From: Psychrobacillus sp. OK032
GTDB lineage: Bacteria; Bacillota; Bacilli; Bacillales_A; Planococcaceae
Direction: 5' to 3'
DNA length: 64,000 nt
NCBI RefSeq assembly: GCF_900111345.1
Contig: NZ_FOGY01000005.1
Location: forward strand, 62,001-126,000
The translations under genes were made by a program, and so were the position numbers. Of this stretch, positions 8,547-17,418 are shown piece after piece. Below the pieces are notes generated by a model. The model was not told the origin of the DNA and made no database searches. It saw only the letters and a program-made list of their open reading frames with translations. The first letter of the stretch is position 1. Every line of letters begins with the position of its first letter.

Positions 8547-8690
8547 TCTGTTTTAAAATTATTTTTGAGTTCGATAAATTTTCTACAACTATTACTGTAA
8601 AGCTTTCTTTCACTAATGCATGTACAACATATGAACCGATAAATCCTGCTGCTCCTGTAACTAATACTTTCTTCTCGTCAAGTATATATA
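8547..8690 (-). pseudogene. 5' fragment of an NAD-dependent sugar-nucleotide epimerase (GalE-like)
   Basis: On the minus strand one frame reads DEKKVLVTGAAGFIGSYVVH, then ALVKESFTVIVVENLSNS. This is the classic N-terminus of UDP-glucose 4-epimerase-type short-chain dehydrogenases (TGxxGFIG). No start codon remains in frame and homology stops after about 42 codons. The frame runs into the next gene region, so this is a leftover of a deletion. Confidence 0.7.
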
Positions 8691-8742
8691 CGCTCTAACA
8701 CAGGATGTCATTACTATCTTTCACATAAGTTATTTGGTCGAG

Positions 8743-8778
8743 AATAAAAAAACGTCCTACATTTTCATGTTAGGACGA
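8743..8778 (-). terminator. Terminator of the nickel-transport operon
   Basis: On the minus strand CGTCCTAA ... TAGGACG is followed by TTTTTTATT. It lies 32 bp after the nikE stop. Confidence 0.85.
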
Positions 8779-8809
8779 CTCAAAGTTAATATATTATTGA
8801 TTATGTAGT

Positions 8810-9403
8810 TTAAAACTTCACCACCCGATCACAAAGTCTTCCAACCAATTTAGCTTCATGGCTGACAACAATTATTCCCATCTCTCTCTTTGTAGCCATT
8901 TCCAGAACAGCTTGCCAAATTTGAGCTTGGGTGATTGCGTCTAGCATGGTCGTCATTTCATCTGCAATAAGAAAACGGGTACTAGGTCCCAGTGCTCTTG
9001 CTACGCAAAATCGTTGTAGCTCACCTCCTGATAGCTCATTAGGCCAGCGAGTTAGCCATTCCTGCTCAATTCCTAATAAATCGAACAGTTCTTCGTCTAG
9101 TTTTCCTCCTTCGCTTAGCACCTTCTCCATTTTCCATCGTGGATTTACCGCTTTTTCTGGATGTTGGAAAACTAATTGAACTGGGTGAACCCCTTTCGAG
9201 GAAATTGGCAGACCACCAATTGTTACATTCCCTTCTAGAGGCTTTTCATATCCCGATAGGATACGACAAAGAGTTGTTTTACCTCTACCACTTGGCCCTG
9301 TGAGCCCTACAATTTCTCCTGGTTCCACGGTTAAATTGGTATTTTGAAATAACCATGGCCCATTGTCGTATCGAAATCCAATATTTTTTGCTTCAAGTTG
9401 CAT
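8810..9403 (-). CDS. nikE: Nickel/peptide ABC transporter ATP-binding protein NikE-like
   Basis: This is the last gene of the nickel-uptake operon. It is a 197-residue ATPase with Walker A GPSGRGKTT (about residue 35), signature LSGGELQRF, Walker B FLIADEMTT and a switch histidine in VVSHEAK. It is shorter than E. coli NikE because the C-terminal oligopeptide-transporter extension is absent, as in some Gram-positive systems. It overlaps nikD by 11 bp, indicating translational coupling. It would pair with NikD to power uptake through NikB/NikC. Confidence 0.8.
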   Translation of the reverse strand: MQLEAKNIGFRYDNGPWLFQNTNLTVEPGEIVGLTGPSGRGKTTLCRILSGYEKPLEGNVTIGGLPISSKGVHPVQLVFQHPEKAVNPRWKMEKVLSEGGKLDEELFDLLGIEQEWLTRWPNELSGGELQRFCVARALGPSTRFLIADEMTTMLDAITQAQIWQAVLEMATKREMGIIVVSHEAKLVGRLCDRVVKF

Positions 9404-10316
9404 GGATACACCTCACCATTCCATTACGTAAGTTTCGCATCTCCGGCTGCTTTTTTCCGCACTCAAGTATTGCCTCTTTACAACGTGGTGCAAACAAACA
9501 ACCAGTTGGCAAAGCACTTGGATGAGGCTGCGAACCTGGGATTGGTATAAAATCATTTTGAGGTAATGCTCTCCATAATGCCTTACTATAAGGATGCCGT
9601 AATGCTTCACCATCTCCGGTAAAATCTTCTACAGGAGCTACCTCGACCGTCGTACCTGCATAAAACACTGCGATTTTATCTGCAATCGTTAAAGCGGATT
9701 CAATATCATGTGTAATTAGCATAACCGCACATCCATTGTCTGCAAATTCCCTGAAATTATTTAGCGCTTCTTTCATAACAACTGGATCTAGTCCCGGCGT
9801 AGGCTCGTCCGCAATAATTACTTTCGCATCACTTACGATTGCCGTAGACAGAAGCGTTCTTCGTGCCATTCCCCCAGAAAGCTGGAAGGGATACATGTTC
9901 TCTACAGTTGGTTGTAAGTGAAGTCGTTTAAAAACCGCTCTCTGTGCTGCAGTCGCGTCTCCCGTTTTTACGGAAGTACGAACTTGATTTCCTACGCGCA
10001 TAAGCGGGTCTAAGTAGTTTGTCGATTGTGGAATAAAGGCAACTTCTTTCCCGCGTAACGATGCTTGCTTAGAAGCGGTGAGCACTTCGCCGTTATAATA
10101 AATGGTTCCACTTATTGTCGCATTATCTGGAAGTATTCCGAGAATAGCATGAGCAAGTAAACTCTTACCAGAACCGCTCGCTCCTACAACTGCAAGAATT
10201 TCTCCTTCTTCTAGCGATACATTTAAACTGGAGATCACTTGTATATTATTCTGTTTAAAACTACTTGTATATTGATTAAAAGATATAGATAAGTTTTCTA
10301 CTTCAAGGATAGGCAT
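9393..10316 (-). CDS. nikD: Nickel/peptide ABC transporter ATP-binding protein NikD-like
   Basis: This 307-residue ATPase has Walker A GASGSGKSLL, signature LSGGMARR, Walker B VIIADEPTPGLD and the H-loop LITHD. The C-terminal region CLFAPRCKEAILECGKKQPEM is the cysteine-containing tail typical of oligopeptide/nickel transporter ATPases. It is preceded by AAGGAGGG, 16 bp after nikC. Metal specificity is inferred from the NikR gene at the head of the operon; an oligopeptide or metallophore substrate cannot be excluded. Confidence 0.82.
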   Translation of the reverse strand: MPILEVENLSISFNQYTSSFKQNNIQVISSLNVSLEEGEILAVVGASGSGKSLLAHAILGILPDNATISGTIYYNGEVLTASKQASLRGKEVAFIPQSTNYLDPLMRVGNQVRTSVKTGDATAAQRAVFKRLHLQPTVENMYPFQLSGGMARRTLLSTAIVSDAKVIIADEPTPGLDPVVMKEALNNFREFADNGCAVMLITHDIESALTIADKIAVFYAGTTVEVAPVEDFTGDGEALRHPYSKALWRALPQNDFIPIPGSQPHPSALPTGCLFAPRCKEAILECGKKQPEMRNLRNGMVRCIHAT

Positions 10317-10332
10317 TTTTTCCCTCCTTATT

Positions 10333-11196
10333 TTAGTCGTTACTTTTCGTAGGATCCATTAGTAATCTAAAGTTTTCTCCAATTCGATCAAATGCCTGAA
10401 CAATAAGGAGTAAGCAAAGTCCGGGGAAAAAGGCAAGCCACCACATACCTGCAGACAAATACTTCATGGATTCTGACAAAATAATGCCAATAGCCGGCTC
10501 GTGTGGAGACAGCCCTAAACCTATAAATGTTACGGCAGATTCATGTAAAATCACATGGGGGAACATCAACATAAAGCCGATTAAGATTTGTGGAGTCAAA
10601 TGAGGAAGTATATGATGAACAGCAATCCACCACTTAGATTTCCCCATCTGCCGAGAGATCTGAACATATTCTGCAGAGCGAATTTGCATAACTTCTGCTC
10701 TAATGACCCGAGCTAAGCTTGGCCAATGGGTTAACATTAGACCGATGACAATACCTTTAAATCCTCCTCCAAATGTAAACGCTATAAGAATAAGGGTTAC
10801 AAGATGAGGAACACTCAAGAAAAGATCGATTAGCCATGAAATTAGACGATCTGCTACTTTTCCCATTGTTGCTGCAGCCATACCAAGAATAAGAGCAATG
10901 GACGTACTGCCAATTGCTCCGATCAATCCAACTCCCACACTCAATGAAAGCCCCATAATTGTTCTGGCAAACATATCTCTTCCTAGCCAATCCGTACCAA
11001 AAGGATGATCTAAAGACGGGGCCAAATTACGGGTAATAAGATTCGTTGCAATCCTCTCCTCATCGAGTAAAACTCCTACCACAACAACAGTTACCAAAAG
11101 TATTGCCGAAAGAATACTTGTAATGAACTTCCTTTGTCTTCGATTTAAGAAAAATCGACTTTCTTCTTTATTTCTAACTTTGAGACTTGGAATCAT
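10333..11196 (-). CDS. nikC: Nickel ABC transporter permease NikC-like
   Basis: This 287-residue inner-membrane permease of the DppC/NikC class has an N-terminal transmembrane helix, the conserved HPFGTDWLGRDMFARTIMG, and the coupling region VHHILPHLTPQI. It overlaps nikB by four bases (ATGA), so translation is coupled. With NikB it forms the membrane channel. Confidence 0.85.
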   Translation of the reverse strand: MIPSLKVRNKEESRFFLNRRQRKFITSILSAILLVTVVVVGVLLDEERIATNLITRNLAPSLDHPFGTDWLGRDMFARTIMGLSLSVGVGLIGAIGSTSIALILGMAAATMGKVADRLISWLIDLFLSVPHLVTLILIAFTFGGGFKGIVIGLMLTHWPSLARVIRAEVMQIRSAEYVQISRQMGKSKWWIAVHHILPHLTPQILIGFMLMFPHVILHESAVTFIGLGLSPHEPAIGIILSESMKYLSAGMWWLAFFPGLCLLLIVQAFDRIGENFRLLMDPTKSND

Positions 11197-12194
11197 AGCA
11201 TTCTACTCTCCCTTGTTCTCGGATCCACAACATAATAGATCAAATCGGCAATTAAGTTTCCTGCAAACACAAAGAATGTACTAAATATGACTAATCCTAA
11301 TAAAAGAGGAACGTCTCCCCTAAGACCCGCTTCGACCGTCGCTTGTCCGAGACCTGGATACGAAAATACTTGCTCTGCAAGCACGGCACCACCAAACAAT
11401 TCACTAAAAGCGGCAAATTGTAAAGTGATCGCTGGCAATGCAACATTACGTAAGCCATGTCTCCAAAACAAAGTGAAACCGCGTTCCCCTCTAGCTCTCG
11501 CAAACAACACATAATCACTCGCAAGCACTTCTACTAGCTTCTGACGCGTATGCAATGCAACATTTGCAACGCCAATAATACTAAGTGTAACCGCTGGAAG
11601 TATAAGATGCTCTATTCGATTTGCTATGGTCACATCTTCTGCGAGAACTCCGACTGGTACACCCAATCCGATTGGAAACCAGCCGAGCCATACAGCAAAC
11701 ACGATGAGCATTAGAAGTCCCATCCAAAAGGTAGGGGTAGATGCAAGCGTGTAACAATACCATTTAATTATTCGATCAATCCAAGTATCCTTTTTCATGG
11801 CAGACACAACACCCATGACAAAACCAATCACTCCTGATAAAACCCATGCTGTTAACATTAAGACAAGTGAGTTTATAAATCGTTCTCCAATAACATCTGC
11901 TACCGGACGACGAAAAATCATGGAAGTACCTAAATCACCAGCAAGTAGTGCAGATCCCCAATTCAAAAACTGCACCATAACTGGTTGATCAACCCCCCAA
12001 TACTCTGCTATCTTCTCTCGCTGCTCTGGTCCTACTTTTAACATATCCGCTCCAATGTAGGCTTGTATTGGATCAATCGGAGAGTTTTTTACTAACAAAA
12101 ACGATATGAAACAGATAGCTACTAATAATGTAAGCATTCTTAAACCTTTCAACAATAGAAAGATTCCAATCTTTCTCCCAACATTTTTACGCAA
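11193..12194 (-). CDS. nikB: Nickel ABC transporter permease NikB-like
   Basis: This 333-residue permease of the DppB/NikB class begins with a hydrophobic helix followed by NSPIDPIQAY. It contains WGVDQPVMVQFLNW, six predicted membrane segments and the cytoplasmic coupling loop RQKLVEVLASDYVLFARARG. The start lies 2 bp after the nikA stop. Confidence 0.85.
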   Translation of the reverse strand: MRKNVGRKIGIFLLLKGLRMLTLLVAICFISFLLVKNSPIDPIQAYIGADMLKVGPEQREKIAEYWGVDQPVMVQFLNWGSALLAGDLGTSMIFRRPVADVIGERFINSLVLMLTAWVLSGVIGFVMGVVSAMKKDTWIDRIIKWYCYTLASTPTFWMGLLMLIVFAVWLGWFPIGLGVPVGVLAEDVTIANRIEHLILPAVTLSIIGVANVALHTRQKLVEVLASDYVLFARARGERGFTLFWRHGLRNVALPAITLQFAAFSELFGGAVLAEQVFSYPGLGQATVEAGLRGDVPLLLGLVIFSTFFVFAGNLIADLIYYVVDPRTRESRML

Positions 12195-12196
12195 GT

Positions 12197-13810
12197 TTAC
12201 TTACTCCATTTCCAGTCAACAATATTGTCAGTTGCAGGCCATCCGTGTCCATGTACATGGATTCTTTGTTCTCCAATATCAAGATCTTCTTTCATTAAGT
12301 ACAAGTGATCGATGTTAACTAACCATGCCCAAGGAGCATCTCCCTTTGCACTTAAACCAGTCGTTCCATCCCATTGTGCTTTTTGCCAAAACTCATTTGC
12401 TTCTGCTTCACTTTTAGCTTGAAGAGCCTGTTTAAAATATCCATCCACTGTATCATTTTTGTAAAAGCCTGTATTATAGTAATCTACCCCAGCATTAGCA
12501 CCACCATAGATGTTGTACATTTCATGTGGGTCATGGCTTCCCCATCCCATAAGAACAGCTTCGGAATACATCTTTTGTCCAATAATATCCCAACTACCGC
12601 TTTCTACCTTTATATGAATACCGAGTGGTTTCATCATATCTGCAACGGAAATGGCAAGGGATTGTCTTATCGCATCATCCGCTACGTAATAGAGAGTGAA
12701 TTCTGCTTTTATATTGTCTTTTTCAAGAATTCCATCACCGTCTGTATCTTTCCATCCTGCTTCTTCTAGTAGTTTACGCGCCCCGTCTGCATCAGCATCT
12801 TCGATAACTGTATCTGGATTCCACCAAGGAAGACCATCAACTGAAGTGTAAGCTGGAGAACCGTATCCTTCTAATATACCTTCAATTAGAGCTTTTCGAT
12901 CCATTGCAATATTAATAGCATGTCGAATGGCTGAATCTGCTGTTACGTCATTACCAATTGGTAAGCCATCTTCTGTAAAATTACCTGACTTCACGTAAGG
13001 AAATACGATTCCACGATTATCTACCGTTTTTACTGCTTCTAGTTTCATACCAGTCACGTTCTGTTTACTAAATGCAGCTGGGATGTAGGCAAGATCAACT
13101 GTTCCCGCTTGAGCAGCTGCAAAGGCAGAGTCCTCATTTAAAAATACAAAAGTAACTTTTTTAAAGTACGGCTTTTTGCCATAGTATTCAGGGTTTTCTT
13201 TAACGATTATTTGCTGTCCTTTGTCCCACTGTACGAGCTGAAAAGGTCCTGATCCTACAGGATTTTCGGCATAATTTTCACCATATGCATGCTTTGGGAC
13301 AATACCAGTTGCAACTAGATTATTAACAAATGTTGATCGCGCTTCCTTGAGTGTGAACTTAACGGTAGTACTATCAACTGCTTCTACTTTTTCCAATCCA
13401 TTCAAATCGACTATCGAGCCATTATTCGCCGCTGTATCAAATGTAAATTTCACGTCTTCTGCTGTTAATGGCTCAGCATCTGAAAATTTTACATCATCTC
13501 TTAGTTTCACTGTCCAAACTTTTCCATCATCATTTACTTCATAGCTTGTTGCAAGATCATTTACAATATTAAGTTTGTCATCTCTTTTTAAAAGTGTACT
13601 TTGAAATAGTGGTGAACCATAACGTCCCCACCCAGTTGCTGGATCAAATCCTGTTTCAGGTTCAGATCCAAATGCCAATACAAGCTCATCTTTTGGACTA
13701 ACTTCATTGTTATCATTATTTTGACTAGATTTTGATGTTGAACAACCTGCCAATATAATGGAGCAAGTGAACACAGCTATTACTATTAACCTGAAAATTT
13801 TCTTTGTCAT
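12197..13810 (-). CDS. nikA: Nickel-binding lipoprotein, solute-binding family 5 (NikA-like)
   Basis: This 537-residue extracellular binding protein has a lipoprotein signal: basic MTKKIFR, a hydrophobic core, and the lipobox LAGC with the acylated cysteine at residue 22. The mature part carries family-5 features such as DELVLAFGSEPETGFDPATG and LTAEDVKFTFD. It would capture nickel, probably chelated, outside the cell and deliver it to NikBC. It lies 35 bp after nikR with a GGAG-type site. Confidence 0.85.
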   Translation of the reverse strand: MTKKIFRLIVIAVFTCSIILAGCSTSKSSQNNDNNEVSPKDELVLAFGSEPETGFDPATGWGRYGSPLFQSTLLKRDDKLNIVNDLATSYEVNDDGKVWTVKLRDDVKFSDAEPLTAEDVKFTFDTAANNGSIVDLNGLEKVEAVDSTTVKFTLKEARSTFVNNLVATGIVPKHAYGENYAENPVGSGPFQLVQWDKGQQIIVKENPEYYGKKPYFKKVTFVFLNEDSAFAAAQAGTVDLAYIPAAFSKQNVTGMKLEAVKTVDNRGIVFPYVKSGNFTEDGLPIGNDVTADSAIRHAINIAMDRKALIEGILEGYGSPAYTSVDGLPWWNPDTVIEDADADGARKLLEEAGWKDTDGDGILEKDNIKAEFTLYYVADDAIRQSLAISVADMMKPLGIHIKVESGSWDIIGQKMYSEAVLMGWGSHDPHEMYNIYGGANAGVDYYNTGFYKNDTVDGYFKQALQAKSEAEANEFWQKAQWDGTTGLSAKGDAPWAWLVNIDHLYLMKEDLDIGEQRIHVHGHGWPATDNIVDWKWSK

Positions 13811-13845
13811 ATATCATTCTCCTTTAATTGTTATGCTTGGTAAAC

Positions 13846-14265
13846 TTACAACTGTGCTACTGGTGCCACTGTAAAACTTCCGTATCCTACACCTTTTAAA
13901 CTCGTTAGCTTATTACTAAGCTCTTGAACTTCTTTCACTTTTCCTTTAACAACAATTAGTTCTAGACAGCTATCATGATCCAAATGGAAATGTGTCGTTG
14001 CAAGGATGACGTCGTGAACGCTATGCTGAATTTTCGTCATTTCTTCTAGCAAATTTCGTTGGTGATGGTTATAGAATAAAAGAATACTTCCTGCAATAAT
14101 TTGCTCACTATCTTCCCATGATTGTTGAACAATTGCCTCACGAACAAGATCGCGAACGGCCTCCGAACGATTTTCATAGCCTTTCTGTTTGACTAAATCG
14201 TCAAACTTCCGAAGCAATTTCCCTTCCATTGAAACTCCGAATCTTTTTAATGATATATCTTGCAT
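13846..14265 (-). CDS. nikR: Nickel-responsive repressor NikR
   Basis: This 139-residue regulator combines an N-terminal ribbon-helix-helix (ISLKRFGVSMEGKLLRKFD ... RSEAVRDLVREA) with a C-terminal ACT-type nickel domain. The nickel ligands fit the family pattern: histidine in VHDVIL, histidines in THFHLDH and the cysteine in SCLELIV. I chose ATG 14265 because a GGAGGCGG site sits just upstream; the longer frame from 14355 has no such site. It heads the operon and should repress it when nickel is plentiful. Confidence 0.92.
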   Translation of the reverse strand: MQDISLKRFGVSMEGKLLRKFDDLVKQKGYENRSEAVRDLVREAIVQQSWEDSEQIIAGSILLFYNHHQRNLLEEMTKIQHSVHDVILATTHFHLDHDSCLELIVVKGKVKEVQELSNKLTSLKGVGYGSFTVAPVAQL

Positions 14266-14298
14266 TTTGCCGCCTCCTTTAAAGTAAATTTTCATGCC

Positions 14299-14327
14299 GT
14301 AACACGTTTTATCCGAAAGGTAACACG
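14299..14327. promoter_or_regulatory. Candidate NikR operator, direct repeat
   Basis: GTAACACG occurs twice (14299-14306 and 14320-14327), exactly 21 bp or two helical turns apart, 34 bp upstream of the nikR start. Short outer inverted bases (CCGT ... ACGG) frame the pair. Position and spacing suit a repressor of the nik operon. The direct orientation is unusual for a ribbon-helix-helix tetramer. Confidence 0.55.
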
Positions 14328-14529
14328 GATATGCGTATAGAATTACCAACAACAATTAAATAATATAATTCTAAATATTTTATAAAATCAGATTTAACTA
14401 ATTTTGATTATATGTTTCTTTACCTCTGGTAGCAATATAAAAATGAAAGGTAAGATAAAGAATTTCCTATAATTAGGAAAATGCGAAATTTAATATAGTA
14501 GTTATGTTTGTTCAATATAATTTTTCGCA

Positions 14530-14820
14530 CAAGTATATTCAATTCTCCTGAAGGAACAGTTACAATACAAAATGACTATGTAATTTTCCCTCATCGGATA
14601 CCAACCAAATATTACACTGCTTCAAAGTATCGGAATTCAAACAGAATCTTCTACATTAGTACCCTCCTTTAATCCAAAGACGTATGAATCAAATGTCGAA
14701 AACGTTTTTCTATCTGGAGTTGTTACAAGCGGCATAACAAATCGTGTTTATATTGAAGATGGACGCCTTCATGGTTTAAAAATTGCAGAAGAAATTGCAA
14801 GGCGAACTTCCTATATATGA
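14530..14820 (+). pseudogene. ypdA: 3' remnant of ypdA (bacillithiol-disulfide reductase type)
   Basis: One frame reads LIGYQPNITLLQSIGI, then NVENVFLSGVVTSGITNRVY, then IEDGRLHGLKIAEEIARRT. This matches the C-terminal FAD-closing end of YpdA-like reductases. The preceding segment (EGTVTIQNDYVIF) is in another frame, so at least one frameshift is present, and the N-terminal two thirds are missing. It ends with a TGA at about 14818 and is followed by a strong hairpin. Confidence 0.72.
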
Positions 14821-14837
14821 AGTTAATTACGACTTTA

Positions 14838-14881
14838 AAAGGCTCTACAAATTACACTATTCGTAATTTGTAGAGCCTTTA
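14838..14881. terminator. Strong bidirectional terminator
   Basis: AAAGGCTCTACAAATTAC and GTAATTTGTAGAGCCTTT form an 18-bp perfect stem. It serves glsA on the minus strand and originally the ypdA-type gene on the plus strand. Confidence 0.88.
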
Positions 14882-14892
14882 ACCTATAAATT

Positions 14893-15894
14893 TCAGAAAA
14901 TACTTAAATCCCATGTTTTAGCTATTTTCTCTAGTAAATATACACCAGCCACACTACTTCCAAACTCGTCTATAGCTGGCCCATAAATACCTATCCCACA
15001 ACCTTCTAGTAAAGGAGATCCTTCTTCTCTAACACGTGGAGGTACAGCCGACATAATTCCCCCTGAAACCCCAGTCTTTGTTGGAATTCCAATGAATGCA
15101 GCAAATCGACCTGAGTTATTATATACTCCACAAGTAAGCATTAGGCTTTTTGCTAATCTAGCAACTTCTTTAGGAAGTATTTGTTCTTTACGAATCGGAT
15201 GATAACCATCAAGTGCTAAAATTAACCCCATTAAAGCAATGTCTTCTGTCGTTACTTCAATCGAACATTGCTTCAAATAAACCTCTAATGCTTCCTCTAC
15301 CGCTATTTCTAAATAGCCTGTTTCTTTTAAATAATAGGCGAGTGCTCTATTTCGATTTGCCGTTTCCCATTCTGAACGGAATACTTCTTCACTATATATA
15401 AGAGTTTTCCCTAGCATTTTTTCCAATAAGACCAATATGGACTCTAACTTGGCTGCCGGATTATGTCCTGGAAGAATCGCAGAAACGGCTATTGCTCCTG
15501 CGTTAATCATAGGGTTTAATGGCTTTCCTAGTTTATGCATTTCTAAACGAATAATCGAGTCAAACGGATCACCAGTTGGTTCTAGATCAACCCTTTCCAA
15601 TACATATGGAATCCCATGATGCATACATGCCACTATAAAACTGATTACTTTGGAAACGCTTTGTAATGTAAACGTAACATCTGAATCTCCGGACTTTAGA
15701 ATAGTCCCATTTGGCTCGATTATTGTAATACCTAGATGCATTGAGTCCGCATTTTCTAAAGCTGGAATATAGGAGGCATTTTTCCCTTCAGCAGTAAAAG
15801 CGCGATAATATGTTACCCAATCATCCATTAATTTCTGATTTTGATTACTTCTTTGAGTAATTGCATCTTTACTAATTTTTTCTATTGCTTCCAT
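14893..15894 (-). CDS. glsA: Glutaminase
   Basis: This 333-residue serine-dependent glutaminase converts glutamine to glutamate and ammonia. The beta-lactamase-like S-x-x-K motif is in FTLQSVSKVISF, with further family blocks NPMINAGAI, LTCGVYNNSGRFAAFIGIPTKTGVSGGIMS and YGPAIDEFGSSVAG. The length is slightly above the usual 305-330. The start ATG has an AGGAG-type site at 15901. It appears monocistronic. Confidence 0.93.
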   Translation of the reverse strand: MEAIEKISKDAITQRSNQNQKLMDDWVTYYRAFTAEGKNASYIPALENADSMHLGITIIEPNGTILKSGDSDVTFTLQSVSKVISFIVACMHHGIPYVLERVDLEPTGDPFDSIIRLEMHKLGKPLNPMINAGAIAVSAILPGHNPAAKLESILVLLEKMLGKTLIYSEEVFRSEWETANRNRALAYYLKETGYLEIAVEEALEVYLKQCSIEVTTEDIALMGLILALDGYHPIRKEQILPKEVARLAKSLMLTCGVYNNSGRFAAFIGIPTKTGVSGGIMSAVPPRVREEGSPLLEGCGIGIYGPAIDEFGSSVAGVYLLEKIAKTWDLSIF

Positions 15895-15931
15895 CTCCTA
15901 TTCTATAACTGCTCATGTGTTTAGATCATCA

Positions 15932-15976
15932 TAAAAAAGCTACAATACCGCTAATTACGGTAATTGTAGCTTTTGC
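15932..15976 (-). terminator. Terminator of the MgtC-family gene
   Basis: On the minus strand AAAAGCTACAAT ... ATTGTAGCTTTTTTAT forms a long stem and ends in a U-run. Confidence 0.8.
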
Positions 15977-16003
15977 TATATTAGTCAGATTTAAACCGAT
16001 AGA

Positions 16004-16477
16004 CTACTCCCCATCACTATCATCATCTTGCTCTCTTGATGGTAATATCCCCATCTTTACCACAAGCTTTGGTAAGTTCATCGCAATAAACATTAATATT
16101 GCAGTGATAATGGCTAAATCATATGCTCCATAACCTATTGTCAAACCGACACACGCAGTAATCCAAAGATTTGCAGCAGTAGTAAGTCCCCGTTTAACAT
16201 TACCCTTATCAATCCAAATTACGCCTGCGCCAAGAAAACCAATACCACTAATTACTTGGGCTGCTAATCGCATAGGATCCATATATGGACCATGGTTTAA
16301 AGTTGATAAAGCCATCGCTAGTGTCGATCCTAAACATACTAATATGTGTGTTCTAATACCTGCGGGCTTATCTTTAATAGCTCTTTCTAAACCAATAAAA
16401 AAACCGACAACCGTCGCTATAATTAATCTAATATATAATTCAACATGTGAATCAAATAATGATGTAATAAAACTCAC
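16004..16477 (-). CDS. MgtC/SapB-family membrane protein
   Basis: This 157-residue protein has four predicted membrane segments. The N-terminal motif LYIRLIIATVVGFFIGLERA and the block QVISGIGFLGAGVIW are characteristic of MgtC/SapB proteins. Family members are linked to magnesium homeostasis and growth under low Mg or acid; the exact role here is not evident. The hydrophilic C-terminus after LPKLVVKMG is acidic (DDDSDGE). It is a single-gene unit with its own terminator. Confidence 0.85.
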   Translation of the reverse strand: MSFITSLFDSHVELYIRLIIATVVGFFIGLERAIKDKPAGIRTHILVCLGSTLAMALSTLNHGPYMDPMRLAAQVISGIGFLGAGVIWIDKGNVKRGLTTAANLWITACVGLTIGYGAYDLAIITAILMFIAMNLPKLVVKMGILPSREQDDDSDGE

Positions 16478-16595
16478 CGTGCATTACTCCTTCGAAATTT
16501 ACTCATATCAAGACTTTCACCCAAAATCATTCTGCCTTCATTATAGCCACAACTAGACTCACTGAACACTATAACAAATTTTAGGCAAGTTCTAC

Positions 16596-17060
16596 TTATT
16601 CCCAATAGATAGCCATCAAATCAGTCGCCCACTGTGGTTGTATTATTTCTCCTTTTGGTAAGAATTCGTTCATCACAGGCTTGATATCGATTATAGGCGT
16701 ACCATCTATTGCGTCTAACCCTCTAACCGTTAAACAATTATCTTCTCGTTTAATTAGTTCTACAACTGTTAGTCCAATTTTATTTGGCCTATTTTTTCCT
16801 CTTTGGGCAAAAATGCCGACTTTCGGATACGCTTCGTTATTTCTAGGATGTCTAGATGAATATTGAATTATGTCGTTTGTTACAAGGTGAAAAAGAAAAA
16901 GAATTTCCAAATGGCTGAAAGACTCAATTCCATCCAAACTGCTCATACTCCATTCATTATTTAACTTTATTTCTGAAATTACATCACCCCAATAATCGTC
17001 TTCTGGAGTTTTACGTGCATTATGCACTGCCCCAATAGAACTGATCGTAAACTTGTTCAT
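16596..17060 (-). CDS. trmO: tRNA t6A37 N6-methyltransferase TrmO-like
   Basis: This 154-residue protein of the TsaA/TrmO (UPF0066) family uses S-adenosylmethionine to methylate t6A37 in threonine tRNAs. Visible family features are IGAVHNAR, GIESFSHLEILFLFH, RGKNRPNKIGLTVVELI and LDAIDGTPIIDIKPVM. It is shorter than E. coli TrmO because the C-terminal extension is absent, which is usual for Bacillota members. The start ATG follows AGGAG. Confidence 0.82.
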   Translation of the reverse strand: MNKFTISSIGAVHNARKTPEDDYWGDVISEIKLNNEWSMSSLDGIESFSHLEILFLFHLVTNDIIQYSSRHPRNNEAYPKVGIFAQRGKNRPNKIGLTVVELIKREDNCLTVRGLDAIDGTPIIDIKPVMNEFLPKGEIIQPQWATDLMAIYWE

Positions 17061-17418
17061 TTATCTCACTCCTATATAGGAAAATAATAACATACAATAA
17101 TAAAATGAAAATTACGTACTAATGATAAAGAGTAATAGTTTATTTTTATCAAAAAACAAAAAAATAAGTAAATGCCTTCCCCCTAAGTCATCAGCAACAG
17201 CATTTTACTTCCTTCTAGGTCTCAGGTCGTAGAAAAAGTTAATTCTAAGGATCAATGTGGAACATTTTTCTATTTCATACAATGAAATAAGAACTTAAAC
17301 GTTAGAAAGGAGCTTTTATAAACATTAAATTCCGCAAAATTTTTAAAGTTTTCTACAAATCTGTTTTTTTTTCATTTTTATTGGTGCAAAATTGTTATTT
17401 TTAGGAGGAATTATTTCT
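17061..17418. other. Upstream region of swrC with hairpin and possible leader frame
   Basis: These 358 bases hold an imperfect inverted repeat AAGTAAATGC ... GCATTTTACTT (17172-17213). A ribosome-binding-like AAAGGAG at 17306-17312 is followed by an open frame of 26-28 codons without an ATG (from ATA 17318 or ATT 17324). Its stop TAG (17402-17404) overlaps the AGGAGG site of swrC. No other gene is seen. Confidence 0.4.

Noticed and set aside
13846-14355. Longer NikR starting at 14355
   Set aside because: The extra 30 residues have no family likeness and the GGAGGCGG site points to ATG 14265; the extension also overlaps the operator.
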